Part shown: positions 24,678 to 33,311 of the stretch, one piece after another
Layout of the letters: each line of letters starts with the position of its first letter
Numbering within the stretch: the stretch's first letter is position 1
DNA from: Sphingomonas echinoides
GTDB lineage: Bacteria > Pseudomonadota > Alphaproteobacteria > Sphingomonadales > Sphingomonadaceae
DNA length: 64,000 bases
Direction of reading: 5' to 3'
Assembly: GCF_029623395.1 (NCBI RefSeq)
Contig: NZ_JAPYKK010000010.1
Span: forward strand, 59,343 to 123,342
Position numbers and translations under genes: made by a program
The notes under the pieces: generated by a model
The model's input: only the letters and a program-made list of their open reading frames with translations
Database searches by the model: none
Told to the model about the DNA's origin: nothing

Positions 24678-26141
24678 GTGAACGCTGCACAAACCCGCTT
24701 CATCGACGCCGTCCGCGCCCGGTTGGGCGATGCGGCCGTGACCACCGAATCCTTCGACATCGCCCCGTGGCTGACCGACTGGCGCGGTCGCTATCATGGG
24801 GCGAGCGCGGCGATCCTGTCGCCGGACAGCACCGCTGGCGTCGCCGCGATCGTCGGGTTGGCACGCGATCATGGCGTTCCGCTGGTGCCGCAGGGCGGCA
24901 ACACCTCCATGGTGGGCGGCGCGACGCCGCCGGCGGATGGCTCGGCGCTGATCCTGTCGTTGCGCCGCATGAACCGGATGCGCAGGGTTGATCCCGCAGC
25001 TGGGCTTGCGGTCGCGGAGGCGGGAGTGATTCTCCAGGATCTACAGGCCGCCGCGGAAGCCGAGGGAATGCGGTTCCCGTTGACGCTCGGCGCACGCGGA
25101 AGCGCCACCGTCGGCGGGCTCGTGTCGACCAATGCGGGCGGCACGCAAGTGCTGCGCTTCGGTCCGATGCGCGCGCTCGTCGCCGGGCTCGAGATCGTCC
25201 TGCCCGATGGGCAGGTGCAGGATGGATTGTCCGCGCTCAAGAAAGACAATCGCGGCTACGACCTGACTCAGTTGCTGGTCGGTGCCGAGGGCACGCTGGG
25301 GGTGGTAACCGCGGCTACGCTACGGATCGTTCCGGCCGAGGCGGATCGGGCGACCGGCTGGATCGGGGTCGAGAGCCCGCAGGCCGCGTTGACGTTGCTG
25401 CGCATGCTGGAGCGGCGTTCGGGCGATGCGATCGAGAGCTTCGAGCTCGTTCCTGGCGAAATCCTCGACCTCGTGCTGAAGCATGTTCCCGGCACGCGGG
25501 CGCCGCTGGAAGCCCGCCATCCGTGGCTGGTGCTGATCGATTACGTCACCAAGACCGCGCAGCCGAGCGCGCACGATGCGCTGGAGCAACTGCTCACGAC
25601 TGCGCTGGCGGACGGTCTGGCGCGCGATGCGGTGGTGGCTGCAAGCATGGCGCAGGCGGCGGCATTCTGGCGGTTGCGCGACTCGATTTCGGAAGCCGAA
25701 CGCGCCGAAGGGCCGACGATTGCGCACGATATCTCGGTCGCGGTCGATGCGATGCCCGACTTTATGGTGCGCGCGGCGGCTGCGGTAGAGGCGGCGTATC
25801 CGGGGGTCCACGCGACCGGGTTCGGGCATCTCGGTGACGGCAACGTCCATTTCCACGTCAACGCGCCCGCGGGATTGCAGCATGATCCCGTTGCCGCTGA
25901 CCGGTGGCAGCGCGAGATCGGCGCCCCCGCCAGCCGGATGGTCTATGATCTGGTCGTGGCGGCGGGCGGGTCGATTTCCGCCGAACATGGCATTGGGCAG
26001 ATGAAGCGGGACGAGCTGGAACGGCTGTCGTCTCCCGCCCGGATCGCGGCGCTGCGGGCGATCAAGCACGGGCTCGATCCCGACGGGTTGATGAACCCGG
26101 GCAAGCTCCTCGCCCTTGCAGAAAGCCGACGCGCACCATAG
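24678..26141 (+). CDS. FAD-linked 2-hydroxyacid oxidase/dehydrogenase (GlcD/D2HGDH-like)
   Basis: The 487-residue protein has an FAD-binding (PCMH-type) domain with VPLVPQGGNTSMVGGATP, then AGVILQDLQAAAE and LGARGSATVGGLVSTNAGG. A C-terminal substrate domain has ATGFGHLGDGNVHFHVN and ISAEHGIGQMKR. This is the pattern of D-lactate, glycolate and D-2-hydroxyglutarate dehydrogenases. The substrate is not certain; the family pattern leans to D-2-hydroxyglutarate or D-lactate. The start is GTG 24678. It is followed 56 bases later by the SapC gene on the same strand. Confidence 0.88.
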   Translation: MNAAQTRFIDAVRARLGDAAVTTESFDIAPWLTDWRGRYHGASAAILSPDSTAGVAAIVGLARDHGVPLVPQGGNTSMVGGATPPADGSALILSLRRMNRMRRVDPAAGLAVAEAGVILQDLQAAAEAEGMRFPLTLGARGSATVGGLVSTNAGGTQVLRFGPMRALVAGLEIVLPDGQVQDGLSALKKDNRGYDLTQLLVGAEGTLGVVTAATLRIVPAEADRATGWIGVESPQAALTLLRMLERRSGDAIESFELVPGEILDLVLKHVPGTRAPLEARHPWLVLIDYVTKTAQPSAHDALEQLLTTALADGLARDAVVAASMAQAAAFWRLRDSISEAERAEGPTIAHDISVAVDAMPDFMVRAAAAVEAAYPGVHATGFGHLGDGNVHFHVNAPAGLQHDPVAADRWQREIGAPASRMVYDLVVAAGGSISAEHGIGQMKRDELERLSSPARIAALRAIKHGLDPDGLMNPGKLLALAESRRAP

Positions 26142-26197
26142 ACGGCGAACCCAAGGCGTGGGGGACCTGCGCGCTACTTTCATCAATGGAGACGATC

Positions 26198-26968
26198 ATG
26201 GCCAGCGCGCCGCAAACCCTTCCCCTGTTTTACAATGCGCTCGAGCCGCTTTCCAGCGAGACGCACGCGACCTTCCGGTTCAACGCGGGCGATGCGGCAC
26301 CGTTTCTGGTCAACCAGCATGCCATTCCCGTCACCGTCGACGAATTCGTCGCGACCCAGCCGTGGTTGCCGATCGTCTTCACCACGGGTGCGGATTCGAT
26401 CCCGATCGCGCTGATGGGCCTGAACGAGGGCGTCAATGTCTTCGTCGGCGATGACGGCAAGCTGATCGAGGACAAGGTCTACATCCCGGCGTACATCCGC
26501 CGCTATCCGTTCATGCTCGCCCGGCTTCGTCCGGATGCACAGGACCTGTCGCTGTGTTTCGACCCGACCAGCCCGACGATCGGCGCGTTCGACGAAGGCG
26601 AGGCGCTGTTCGCTGATGGCAAGCCGACCGAGCTCGTCCAGAACATCCTGGGCTTCAACGAACAGTTCGAGCAGGCTGGCGCACGCACCGCCAATTTCAT
26701 GACCGAGCTGCGCGAAATGGACTTGCTGATGGACGGCGAGTTTACGCTCAACATGGCGGGCAACGATCAACCGTTCATCTATCGCGGCTTCCAGATCGTG
26801 AACGAAGAGAAACTCAACGATCTGCGCGGCGACCAGCTTCGCAAGATCCAGAAGTCGGGCTTGCTGCCGCTCGTCTATGCGCACCTGTTCTCGCTCACGA
26901 CTCTGCCGCAGATCTTCGACCGCCAGGTCAAGCTGGGCAAGGCCCCGGCGCCGCAACTGGTAAACTGA
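26198..26968 (+). CDS. SapC family protein
   Basis: The 256-residue protein matches the SapC family along its length. It starts with LPLFYNALEPLSSETHATFRF, then HAIPVTVDEFVATQPWLPIVF, IPAYIRRYPFMLARL, and a late RGFQIVNEEKLNDL. The family name comes from a gene next to an S-layer gene in Campylobacter. In sphingomonads and Caulobacter it is often near TonB receptors, and its role is not established. The ATG at 26198 is preferred to 26186, because GGAG lies seven bases before it. A strong terminator follows at 27012. Confidence 0.9.
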   Translation: MASAPQTLPLFYNALEPLSSETHATFRFNAGDAAPFLVNQHAIPVTVDEFVATQPWLPIVFTTGADSIPIALMGLNEGVNVFVGDDGKLIEDKVYIPAYIRRYPFMLARLRPDAQDLSLCFDPTSPTIGAFDEGEALFADGKPTELVQNILGFNEQFEQAGARTANFMTELREMDLLMDGEFTLNMAGNDQPFIYRGFQIVNEEKLNDLRGDQLRKIQKSGLLPLVYAHLFSLTTLPQIFDRQVKLGKAPAPQLVN

Positions 26969-27011
26969 GCCGGGCCTGCGGCAAACGCCGCATGTGCCCT
27001 GCTACCAAGAA

Positions 27012-27037
27012 CCCCGTCGCGCTGCGGCGGGGTTTTT
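27012..27037 (+). terminator. intrinsic terminator after the SapC gene
   Basis: CCCCGTCGC pairs with GCGGCGGGG, with one G-U pair and a 3-base loop, followed by TTTTTT. It lies about 45 bases after the stop at 26968. Confidence 0.88.
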
Positions 27038-27124
27038 TGTTGTTCTGAAACAATGCCTTATCGGTTTATCGACTGATTTTGCGATGAAAATTGCGGCGGG
27101 TGCGCAGATCGCGGCGATTTCGTC

Positions 27125-27153
27125 TTGAACCCGGAAAACCGCTTACCTATATC
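27125..27153 (+). promoter_or_regulatory. sigma-70-type promoter of the predicted small RNA
   Basis: TTGAAC at 27125-27130 and TATATC at 27148-27153 are separated by exactly 17 bases. No open frame of note starts downstream. The next strong signal is a terminator about 105 bases after the expected start near 27160. Confidence 0.7.
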
Positions 27154-27159
27154 GGTCTT

Positions 27160-27265
27160 ACGCGGTTTCGTGTTCCCCCCTTTCGCGGGGCCGCGCGACG
27201 CTCCTTCGGGAGTGTCTCCTCCCTGAACCTTGGCCACCGCGTGCACTGCACGCGGTGGTTTTTTT
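27160..27265 (+). ncRNA. predicted trans-acting small RNA with CUCCUCCC motif
   Basis: A transcript starting near 27160 would be about 105 bases long and end at a strong terminator. It would fold into a stem near 27174-27190 (CCCC with GGGG). A second stem is closed by a UUCG loop (GACGCTCC 27197-27204 with GGAGTGTC 27209-27216). A mostly unpaired stretch with CUCCUCCC at 27216-27223 follows, then the terminator stem. Exposed CCUCC motifs able to pair with ribosome sites are known in alphaproteobacterial small RNAs such as the suhB/MmgR type and the Rhodobacter CcsR RNAs. Assignment to either family is an inference from layout only. Confidence 0.65.
27234..27265 (+). terminator. intrinsic terminator of the predicted small RNA
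   Basis: CCACCGCGTGCA (27234-27245) is perfectly matched by TGCACGCGGTGG (27247-27258), followed by seven T. The T run is only on the plus strand, so it serves a plus-strand transcript and not the convergent gene at 27273. Confidence 0.93.
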
Positions 27266-27272
27266 ATGTCCT

Positions 27273-28154
27273 TTATTCCGCCGCGATCGCGTGCGGCGCC
27301 GTGATGCGCCCGCTTGCCTCGGCTTCGACCGAATCGATCATCGCGCGAAGCAAGTGCGCGGTTTTGTGCAGGCCATCACCCGGCAAGTCGCCGGCCGGAT
27401 CGAGATACAGGGTCCGGTCGAATTCGATCTGGATTGCATGCACGACGCCGCCCTGCGCCTGCGTGTCGAGGATGTGCGCGCCGGCATAGGGCGTGTTGCG
27501 GGCGCACGGAATTTCGGCGGCCCGAACGGTGCGTTCGATCGCGTCGACGAAGCGTGCGCCGGCGCTGCGGCCGTGACGATCCCCCAGCACGATCCGCGGG
27601 CCGCCAGGGCCGAGGCTGGGCATCGAATGGACGTCGAGCAGCACCGCTATGCCGAAGCGGGCGCGCGCCGCCTGCAGCGCACCGGTCAGCGCTGCATGAT
27701 AAGGGCGGTAGTCCTGCGTGATTCGCGTTGCGATATCGTCCGCGCCAAACCGCCGCCGCCACAAGTCCCCCGCTCCGGCGACTCGCCGCGGGATCAAGCC
27801 GAGCCCGCCGCGCACCTTGACGGAGGCGATTGGCGTGCCGCTGGCGCGAGCACCCTCGTCGATTGCCGGATCGCGTTCCTGTTCGTTGCGGTTGAGATCG
27901 ATCCACGCCCGGGCGCGACGCTGGATCAGCATCGTCTCATCCTTGTGGGCGAGCAGCGCGACCGCATCGACATAGCGGTCCTCGAGCACGGTCACCGCGA
28001 CGAACGGAACGCGCAACGCGGCCAGCAGCGCGGCTGGATAGTCGCGTCCGGCGTGCGGGACCGATACAATCACCGGACTGGCGGGAATCGTGCCCCCGAA
28101 ACGGTCGAACGGCGGTCGCGGCGGGGCAGGGGCATGGGGATCGAAAGCGGCCAT
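27273..28154 (-). CDS. N-formylglutamate amidohydrolase family protein
   Basis: The 293-residue protein matches the N-formylglutamate amidohydrolase family. It has VIVSVPHAGRDYP at the front, LEDRYVDAV, RRARAWIDLNRNEQERDP, then AVLLDVHSMPS and GGVVHAIQIEFDRTLYLD. The family includes HutG-type enzymes that release glutamate from N-formylglutamate in histidine breakdown. No hut genes lie nearby, so the substrate may differ. The metal ligands His/Asp/Glu are likely those in SVPHAG and DVHS. It is a single gene, divergent from cpdR and convergent with the predicted small RNA. Confidence 0.87.
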   Translation of the reverse strand: MAAFDPHAPAPPRPPFDRFGGTIPASPVIVSVPHAGRDYPAALLAALRVPFVAVTVLEDRYVDAVALLAHKDETMLIQRRARAWIDLNRNEQERDPAIDEGARASGTPIASVKVRGGLGLIPRRVAGAGDLWRRRFGADDIATRITQDYRPYHAALTGALQAARARFGIAVLLDVHSMPSLGPGGPRIVLGDRHGRSAGARFVDAIERTVRAAEIPCARNTPYAGAHILDTQAQGGVVHAIQIEFDRTLYLDPAGDLPGDGLHKTAHLLRAMIDSVEAEASGRITAPHAIAAE

Positions 28155-28274
28155 ATTGGCCTATAGTAGCACAGCCCGTGCGGCGATCCGGCTGGAAAAT
28201 CTTAAGGCCTTCGCGCATACAATACCCCAAATTCGGGCGTTTTGGCCCGACGGAACGTACCAGGACGCAATGGC

Positions 28275-28652
28275 ATGATCAGGATCTTGTTGGCGGAAGA
28301 CGATCGCGTGATGCGCGAATATCTGACGCGGGCGCTGGAGCGGTCCGGCTATTCGGTCGCGGCGGTCGACCGCGGCACCGCCGCGATCCCACTGTTGCAG
28401 GAGGAACGGTTCGACCTGCTGCTGACCGATATCGTGATGCCCGAGATGGACGGGATCGAACTCGCGCAGAAGGCGAGCGAAATGGTGCCCGACCTGCGCG
28501 TGATGTTCATCACCGGCTTTGCCGCAGTGACCCTGCGGGCGGGCAAGTCGATGCCGCAGGCGCGCGTCCTGTCGAAGCCGTTCCACCTCCGCGATCTGGT
28601 GCTGGAAGTGGACCGGATGTTCGAACTGGAGCGGGTCGGCGGAAATTTCTGA
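28275..28652 (+). CDS. cpdR: CpdR-type response regulator
   Basis: The 125-residue protein is a lone receiver domain close to CpdR of Caulobacter: IRILLAEDDRVMREYLTRAL, the phosphorylated Asp in LLLTDIVMPEMDGIELA, MFITGFAAVTL and VLSKPFHLRDLVLEV. In Caulobacter, unphosphorylated CpdR goes to the cell pole and acts as an adaptor for ClpXP. This leads to destruction of CtrA and other cell-cycle factors, and phosphorylation through CckA-ChpT turns it off. The same role is likely here. The start is ATG 28275, where similarity begins. Confidence 0.92.
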   Translation: MIRILLAEDDRVMREYLTRALERSGYSVAAVDRGTAAIPLLQEERFDLLLTDIVMPEMDGIELAQKASEMVPDLRVMFITGFAAVTLRAGKSMPQARVLSKPFHLRDLVLEVDRMFELERVGGNF

Positions 28653-28730
28653 TTCGTCGCGAAGGGTGCTTGCGCGACGGGAAAGCCTTCGTTAAAGGCC
28701 ACCCCTCGCCCGGCAGCGCCGCGGCGACGT

Positions 28731-28805
28731 GGGCGTGTAGCTCAGTGGTAGAGCACTGTGTTGACATCGCAGGGGTCGCAAGTTCAATCCTTGCCACGCC
28801 CACCA
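28731..28805 (+). tRNA. tRNA-Val (anticodon GAC)
   Basis: A full cloverleaf is visible. The acceptor GGGCGTG pairs with CACGCCC. The D-arm has GCTC/GAGC. The anticodon stem CTGTG/CGCAG encloses the loop TTGACAT, giving anticodon GAC. The T-arm is GCAAG-TTCAATC-CTTGC, and CCA is encoded at the end. The anticodon reads GUC and GUU valine codons. A terminator follows. Confidence 0.95.
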
Positions 28806-28811
28806 TTAAAA

Positions 28812-28844
28812 GCCCGTCAGCTCTCCGAGCTGGCGGGTTTTTTC
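28812..28844 (+). terminator. intrinsic terminator after tRNA-Val
   Basis: CCCGTCAGCTC pairs with GAGCTGGCGGG (one G-U pair) around a 3-base loop, followed by TTTTTT. Confidence 0.9.
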
Positions 28845-28962
28845 GTTTCCAGCTCCCGTCTCGAACCGTCTTTACCGGCGCACCTCTGATGCTGATGCCC
28901 TGCAGGTTTCGGGCGACGCCGATGTTGCCGTTACCATTTCTTGTTAAAGTAACTGCCGTGCA

Positions 28963-28987
28963 AAATTCCGGTATCCCTCCGGAATTT
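28963..28987. promoter_or_regulatory. inverted repeat AAATTCCGG-N7-CCGGAATTT
   Basis: Perfect 9-base arms with a 7-base spacer. The repeat lies just upstream of the probable promoter of the TonB receptor gene at 29110. It could bind a dimeric regulator of the glycan genes. Confidence 0.5.
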
Positions 28988-28991
28988 CCTG

Positions 28992-29024
28992 AAAATGTTT
29001 TAATTGACAAAATGTTTTTATATT
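28992..29024 (+). promoter_or_regulatory. direct repeats AAAATGTTTT and -10-like TATATT
   Basis: AAAATGTTTT occurs at 28992-29001 and again at 29009-29018, 17 bases apart, directly followed by TATATT at 29019-29024. The repeats cover the place of the -35 element and spacer. This fits operator sites for a repressor or activator at the receptor promoter. Confidence 0.45.
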
Positions 29025-29109
29025 TGGATCCTGGGGGCGTCAGGGACGACCCGGACCAACGATAAAGCGACACTTCGATCGCTGGTCCGGCAGGGAGAGG
29101 GAAACAGGG

Positions 29110-32100
29110 ATGGCACGGTTTTACGGATCGTCTGCGGTGCAGGCGCGGCTTCTGCGGCAGTGGCTGACGTCGGCAAGCGCAATCATCGTCTTCGGGGGAG
29201 TAGCTCAGGCGCAGACGGCACCGCCGCCGCTGGTAACGAACGCGCAGCAGCCGACCGCCCCCGCAGACCAGGCGCCCGCACCGGCAGCGGATGGCGCCGC
29301 CTCAGGCCAGGAAGTCAGGGTCATCGCCGATGATATCGTCGTTACCGGGTATCGTCGCTCGATCGAAACCAGTCTCGCCCGGAAGCGGGACGCCAACGCC
29401 TTCATCGACGTCATCACTGCGGAGGATGTCGGCAAGTTCCCCGACAAGAACGTCGCCGATTCGCTCCAGCGCGTGCCGGGCGTGGTCATCGAGCGCGACG
29501 GTGGGGAGGGCAGCCGGGTCAGCATCCGTGGCCTGCAATCCGACCTGACGCTGACCGAACTCAACGGTAATTTCATCGCGGGTGCGGATACCGGCGACCC
29601 GTCGCGGTCGTTCAACTATCTGCTGCTGCCGTCGAACATGATCGGCAGCATCGACGTCTATAAATCGCCCGAAGCGCGGCTCGATGAAGGTGGGGTCGGC
29701 GGCACGATCATCCTGCACACCCGCCGCCCGCTCGACCTCAAGCCCTGGTCGGGGTTCGTCTCGGCAGAGGGGACGATCGCCGATGTGACCGAGAAGGTCG
29801 AACCGCAAGTGTCGGGCCAGCTTTCTTGGCACAATGCGTCGGGTACGCTGGGGCTTCTGCTCGGCGGGACGTATCAGAAGCGCACCAATCGCGAGATGAA
29901 CGGCTCGACCGAGAGCTGGCAGTGGTGGACCGACGGCGGGCGCGACGGGATCAAGGCGACCGACGTCAACGGTCGGCCGATCGCGAATGATGCTGCGGTG
30001 TCCTATTGGTCGCAGAATCGCGGCGAAACGACTCAGTCCGGCCAGCATTACAACGGTTATTGGGCGCCGCAGTCGGTCAACGAATCGATCCTCGTGTCGG
30101 AACGCGAGCGAATCGGCGCGCAGGCGACGCTCGAATGGAAGCCGACGGACAATCTACGGCTGACCGCCAACTATTTCCGCTTCCAGCTCAACAGCGAAAC
30201 CCGGACGAACGCGCTCAAGATCCCCGAATGGGGGTACGATAACTTTTTCACAGCCGCGAAGTTCGACAAGAGCAACACGGTCCTGCAATCCGCGACGTTC
30301 CAGGTGCCGAACGCAGGGACGGGTTGCCTGACGCAGACGCCGATCTGCACGATGGAGACGCCGCAGCTTGCCGGCATCTATTCCAAGGAAAAGGACGTCT
30401 CGAACACGTTCGACCTGCATGGCGACTGGTCGCAGGACCGCCTCTCCGTATCGTTCATCGCGGGCAAGACGCGGTCGACCGGTGGACCGTCGCAGCAGTT
30501 CCAGGTCGCGGCCAAGCCGCGCCTGACCGGTACGGTGACGCAGAACGGCAATTTCCTGAGCTCCTACGATTATAGTGGTGGCGGCTTGGCGATGGCGTTC
30601 TCGCCGGAACTGCAACGGAATTTGATGAACGGCATCGCGCAGATCGATACCGGCTCGACGGGATCGGGCTTCACCAACAGTTCGATCGAGCAGAAATACG
30701 GACAGGTCGACGTCACGCGCAAATTCGGCGGCGTGCTCGAGGCGATCCAGGTCGGCGCGAAATGGCGCGACGGCAAGATCACGCGGCGGACGGGCGAACT
30801 CAACTGGTATGCCGATCCGGCTACGCTGTTGCGGTTCCAGGACACGGCGCAGGGTGCGGTCGCGCAGCCGTCATTCTTCTATGATCAGCCGATCAGCAAT
30901 ATCCCGGGTGGGTTCACCGCGACGTCCTTTCCGGGCGTCAACCTCGATAACTACCTTGAGTATCTGAACAAGACCTATGGCAATGCGGTCACCGTGCCGC
31001 AGCCGCAGAACCTGTACCAGATCAAGGAACGGATCTGGGCGGGCTATGTCGAGGCGAACTTCAAGGCCGGGCCGGTGCGCGGGAACATCGGCGTGCGCAT
31101 CGCCAATACCAAGCAGTCGGGCACGTCCACCGACACGATCTATCGCGAGATCGATTATTGCCGCGACGGACCCGGCGGTCCGTTCAGCCCTGCGCCGATC
31201 GGCGCGGACGGGAATTGCCAGGTATTGCCGCAGAGCCAGCGCGAGATCCGCGAATTCAGCCCGAACAATGAGTCGAAGAGCTACACCGACGTCCTGCCGA
31301 GCTTCAACATCTCGTGGGACGTGACCAGCAACGTGCTGCTGCGCGGTGCCGTATCGAAGGTCGTCGCGCGTCCGGCGTTCAACGATCTGGCGGCGGCGCG
31401 CTCGCTCACCTTCAACTCCGATGCCTATACGTATGACCGCAATCAGTTCGGCGAAGTTGCGGGCTGGTCTGGCAATGGCGGCAACTTCGGCCTGAAACCC
31501 TTCTCGGCTTGGGCCTATGACCTAGGTGCGGAATGGTATTTCCATCGTGGATCGGTGATCGGCGCTGCTCTTTTCCGCAAGGATGTGAAGAACTTCGTGG
31601 TCCCGCTGGTGCTCGACCTGACTCAGACGGTGCAGGGCCAGCAAGTCCTGGTGCGGCAATATTCGACCCAGGCGAACGGCGCCAGCGCGGTATCGGAGGG
31701 CGTCGAGCTCTACGCCCAGCATACGCTGGACTTCGGGCTTGGGGCGCAGGTGAACTTCACCTACAACCATACCTCGACCGCGGACGTCTCGCTCAACGGT
31801 ACCAAGATCGGCACGTCGCCGCTGGTCGGCAGCGCCAAGACGCAGTGGAACGCTTCGGTCTTCTACGAAAAGCACGGCGTGTTGCTGCGCGCGTCGTACA
31901 ACCGCAAGGGCGAGCAGGTCGGCGGGATCGTTTCCGGCCTGAACATCTATTCCGATCCGTACGAACAGGTCGATCTGAACGGTCTGTATAACCTGACCGA
32001 TCATATCTCGCTGACCGCGTCCGTGATCAACTTGACCAAGTCCGAGCAGCGCGCGCATCTCGGGAACGATACGAGCGCACGGTATTATTCGAGCCAATAT

Positions 32101-32142
32101 ACCGGGCGGCGTTTCTACACCGGCGTGCAGTGGACTTTCTGA
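29110..32142 (+). CDS. TonB-dependent receptor, carbohydrate-type
   Basis: The 1010-residue outer-membrane receptor has a signal segment (about 1-35, ending AQA), a Pro/Ala linker and a TonB box-like DDIVVTGYRRSI. The plug domain contains EDVGKFPDKNVADSLQRVPGV. This motif is typical of receptors for sugars in Caulobacter and Xanthomonas. The barrel ends in ...GVQWTF, with a C-terminal Phe. It is the first gene of a plus-strand run with GH43, GH92, GH125 and GH92 enzymes, so it most likely imports mannose-containing oligosaccharides. Repeats in the leader may be control sites. The energising TonB-ExbBD is coded at 7.2-9.7 kb. Confidence 0.93.
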   Translation: MARFYGSSAVQARLLRQWLTSASAIIVFGGVAQAQTAPPPLVTNAQQPTAPADQAPAPAADGAASGQEVRVIADDIVVTGYRRSIETSLARKRDANAFIDVITAEDVGKFPDKNVADSLQRVPGVVIERDGGEGSRVSIRGLQSDLTLTELNGNFIAGADTGDPSRSFNYLLLPSNMIGSIDVYKSPEARLDEGGVGGTIILHTRRPLDLKPWSGFVSAEGTIADVTEKVEPQVSGQLSWHNASGTLGLLLGGTYQKRTNREMNGSTESWQWWTDGGRDGIKATDVNGRPIANDAAVSYWSQNRGETTQSGQHYNGYWAPQSVNESILVSERERIGAQATLEWKPTDNLRLTANYFRFQLNSETRTNALKIPEWGYDNFFTAAKFDKSNTVLQSATFQVPNAGTGCLTQTPICTMETPQLAGIYSKEKDVSNTFDLHGDWSQDRLSVSFIAGKTRSTGGPSQQFQVAAKPRLTGTVTQNGNFLSSYDYSGGGLAMAFSPELQRNLMNGIAQIDTGSTGSGFTNSSIEQKYGQVDVTRKFGGVLEAIQVGAKWRDGKITRRTGELNWYADPATLLRFQDTAQGAVAQPSFFYDQPISNIPGGFTATSFPGVNLDNYLEYLNKTYGNAVTVPQPQNLYQIKERIWAGYVEANFKAGPVRGNIGVRIANTKQSGTSTDTIYREIDYCRDGPGGPFSPAPIGADGNCQVLPQSQREIREFSPNNESKSYTDVLPSFNISWDVTSNVLLRGAVSKVVARPAFNDLAAARSLTFNSDAYTYDRNQFGEVAGWSGNGGNFGLKPFSAWAYDLGAEWYFHRGSVIGAALFRKDVKNFVVPLVLDLTQTVQGQQVLVRQYSTQANGASAVSEGVELYAQHTLDFGLGAQVNFTYNHTSTADVSLNGTKIGTSPLVGSAKTQWNASVFYEKHGVLLRASYNRKGEQVGGIVSGLNIYSDPYEQVDLNGLYNLTDHISLTASVINLTKSEQRAHLGNDTSARYYSSQYTGRRFYTGVQWTF

Positions 32143-32236
32143 GACGGCGTACCCCTCCCCGAGTACGCCGCGCGGCACCGTCTCCCCCAGGCGGTGCCGC
32201 GCCATTTTCCGATCCGGGAGCAAGGATGATGTGCCC

Positions 32237-33283
32237 ATGAACAGGTTGGGACTGGCCGCGCTGGCCGCAGTGGCGATTGCCGTTCCGGTCGCGGCGCGCA
32301 ATCCGATCGTTCCGGGCTGGTATGCCGACCCCGAGATCCGGGTGTTCGGTGACCGGTACTGGATCTACCCGACCTACTCCGACGACGCGGGAAAGCCCGA
32401 CGTATCGCCGCATTTTACCCCCGAACAGGTAAAGTTGCGCCGGCAGCATACCGTGCGGCCGTCCTACCTCCAGCAGACCTTCTTCAACGCCTTTTCCTCG
32501 CCCGATCTGGTCCATTGGACCAAGCACAGCCATGTGCTCGATGTCGCCAACGTGGCGTGGGCTGGCTATGCGGTGTGGGCACCCTCGGCGATCGCGCACG
32601 AGGGCCGCTATTATCTGTTCTTCGGCGCGAACGACATTCAAAGCGACGCCGAACACGGCGGGATCGGGGTTGCCGTAGCCGACCGGCCGGGCGGGCCGTT
32701 CAAGGACGCGATCGGCAAGCCGCTAATCGGGGCGTTTCATAACAAGGCGCAGCCGATCGATCCGTTCGTCTATCGCGACGACGACGGGCAGGTGTATCTC
32801 TATTACGGCGGCTGGAAGCAGTGCAACGTCGTCCGCCTGAGCGACGACCTGCGCAGCGTGCGGCCCTTCGCGGACGGCACGACCTACAAGGACATTACGC
32901 CCCCCGGCTATGTCGAGGGGTCGTTCGTCATCAAGCGCAAGGGTATCTATTATCTGATGTGGTCCGAGGGCGCTTGGACCGGCTCGGACTATCGCGTCGC
33001 CTACGCAACGGGAAAGAGCCCGACCGGCCCGTTTACGCCCAAAGGCACGATCCTCGCGGAAGATTCGCGGATCGCGCGCGGGGCAGGGCATCATTCGGTG
33101 GTCAAGGTGCCGGGCACCGACGAATGGTACATCGTCTATCACCGCCGTCCGCTTGGCGACGACAAGGGCGAGCATCGCCAGATCGCGATCGATCGCATGA
33201 CCTTTGCTGCGGACGGGACGATCAAGCCGGTCGTGCTGACCAATAGCGGCGCTCCTCTGCGCCCGATTGTGCGGCGGAAATGA
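32237..33283 (+). CDS. glycoside hydrolase family 43 protein
   Basis: The 348-residue exported enzyme has a short signal peptide (ending PVAA or nearby), then a five-bladed propeller typical of GH43. The three acidic positions are visible: Asp in WYADPEIRV, Asp in PIDPFVYRDDDG, and Glu in GYVEGSFVIK. GH43 enzymes commonly remove L-arabinose or xylose from plant polysaccharides. The subfamily cannot be read here. The start is ATG 32237, with an in-frame GTG six bases earlier as an alternative. It lies 94 bases after the receptor gene and 28 bases before a GH92 gene. Confidence 0.88.
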   Translation: MNRLGLAALAAVAIAVPVAARNPIVPGWYADPEIRVFGDRYWIYPTYSDDAGKPDVSPHFTPEQVKLRRQHTVRPSYLQQTFFNAFSSPDLVHWTKHSHVLDVANVAWAGYAVWAPSAIAHEGRYYLFFGANDIQSDAEHGGIGVAVADRPGGPFKDAIGKPLIGAFHNKAQPIDPFVYRDDDGQVYLYYGGWKQCNVVRLSDDLRSVRPFADGTTYKDITPPGYVEGSFVIKRKGIYYLMWSEGAWTGSDYRVAYATGKSPTGPFTPKGTILAEDSRIARGAGHHSVVKVPGTDEWYIVYHRRPLGDDKGEHRQIAIDRMTFAADGTIKPVVLTNSGAPLRPIVRRK

Positions 33284-33311
33284 TCGATCCGCATTTTCCG
33301 GGAGACCTGAC

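Larger units (their letters stand above)
28845..29109. other. AT-rich leader region of the glycan-use TonB receptor; no gene seen
   Basis: The stretch between the tRNA terminator and the receptor start is clearly richer in A and T than its surroundings. It contains a 9-base inverted repeat (28963-28987), a pair of direct repeats (28992-29018) and a TATATT at 29019-29024, described separately. No coding frame is supported. Confidence 0.6.
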
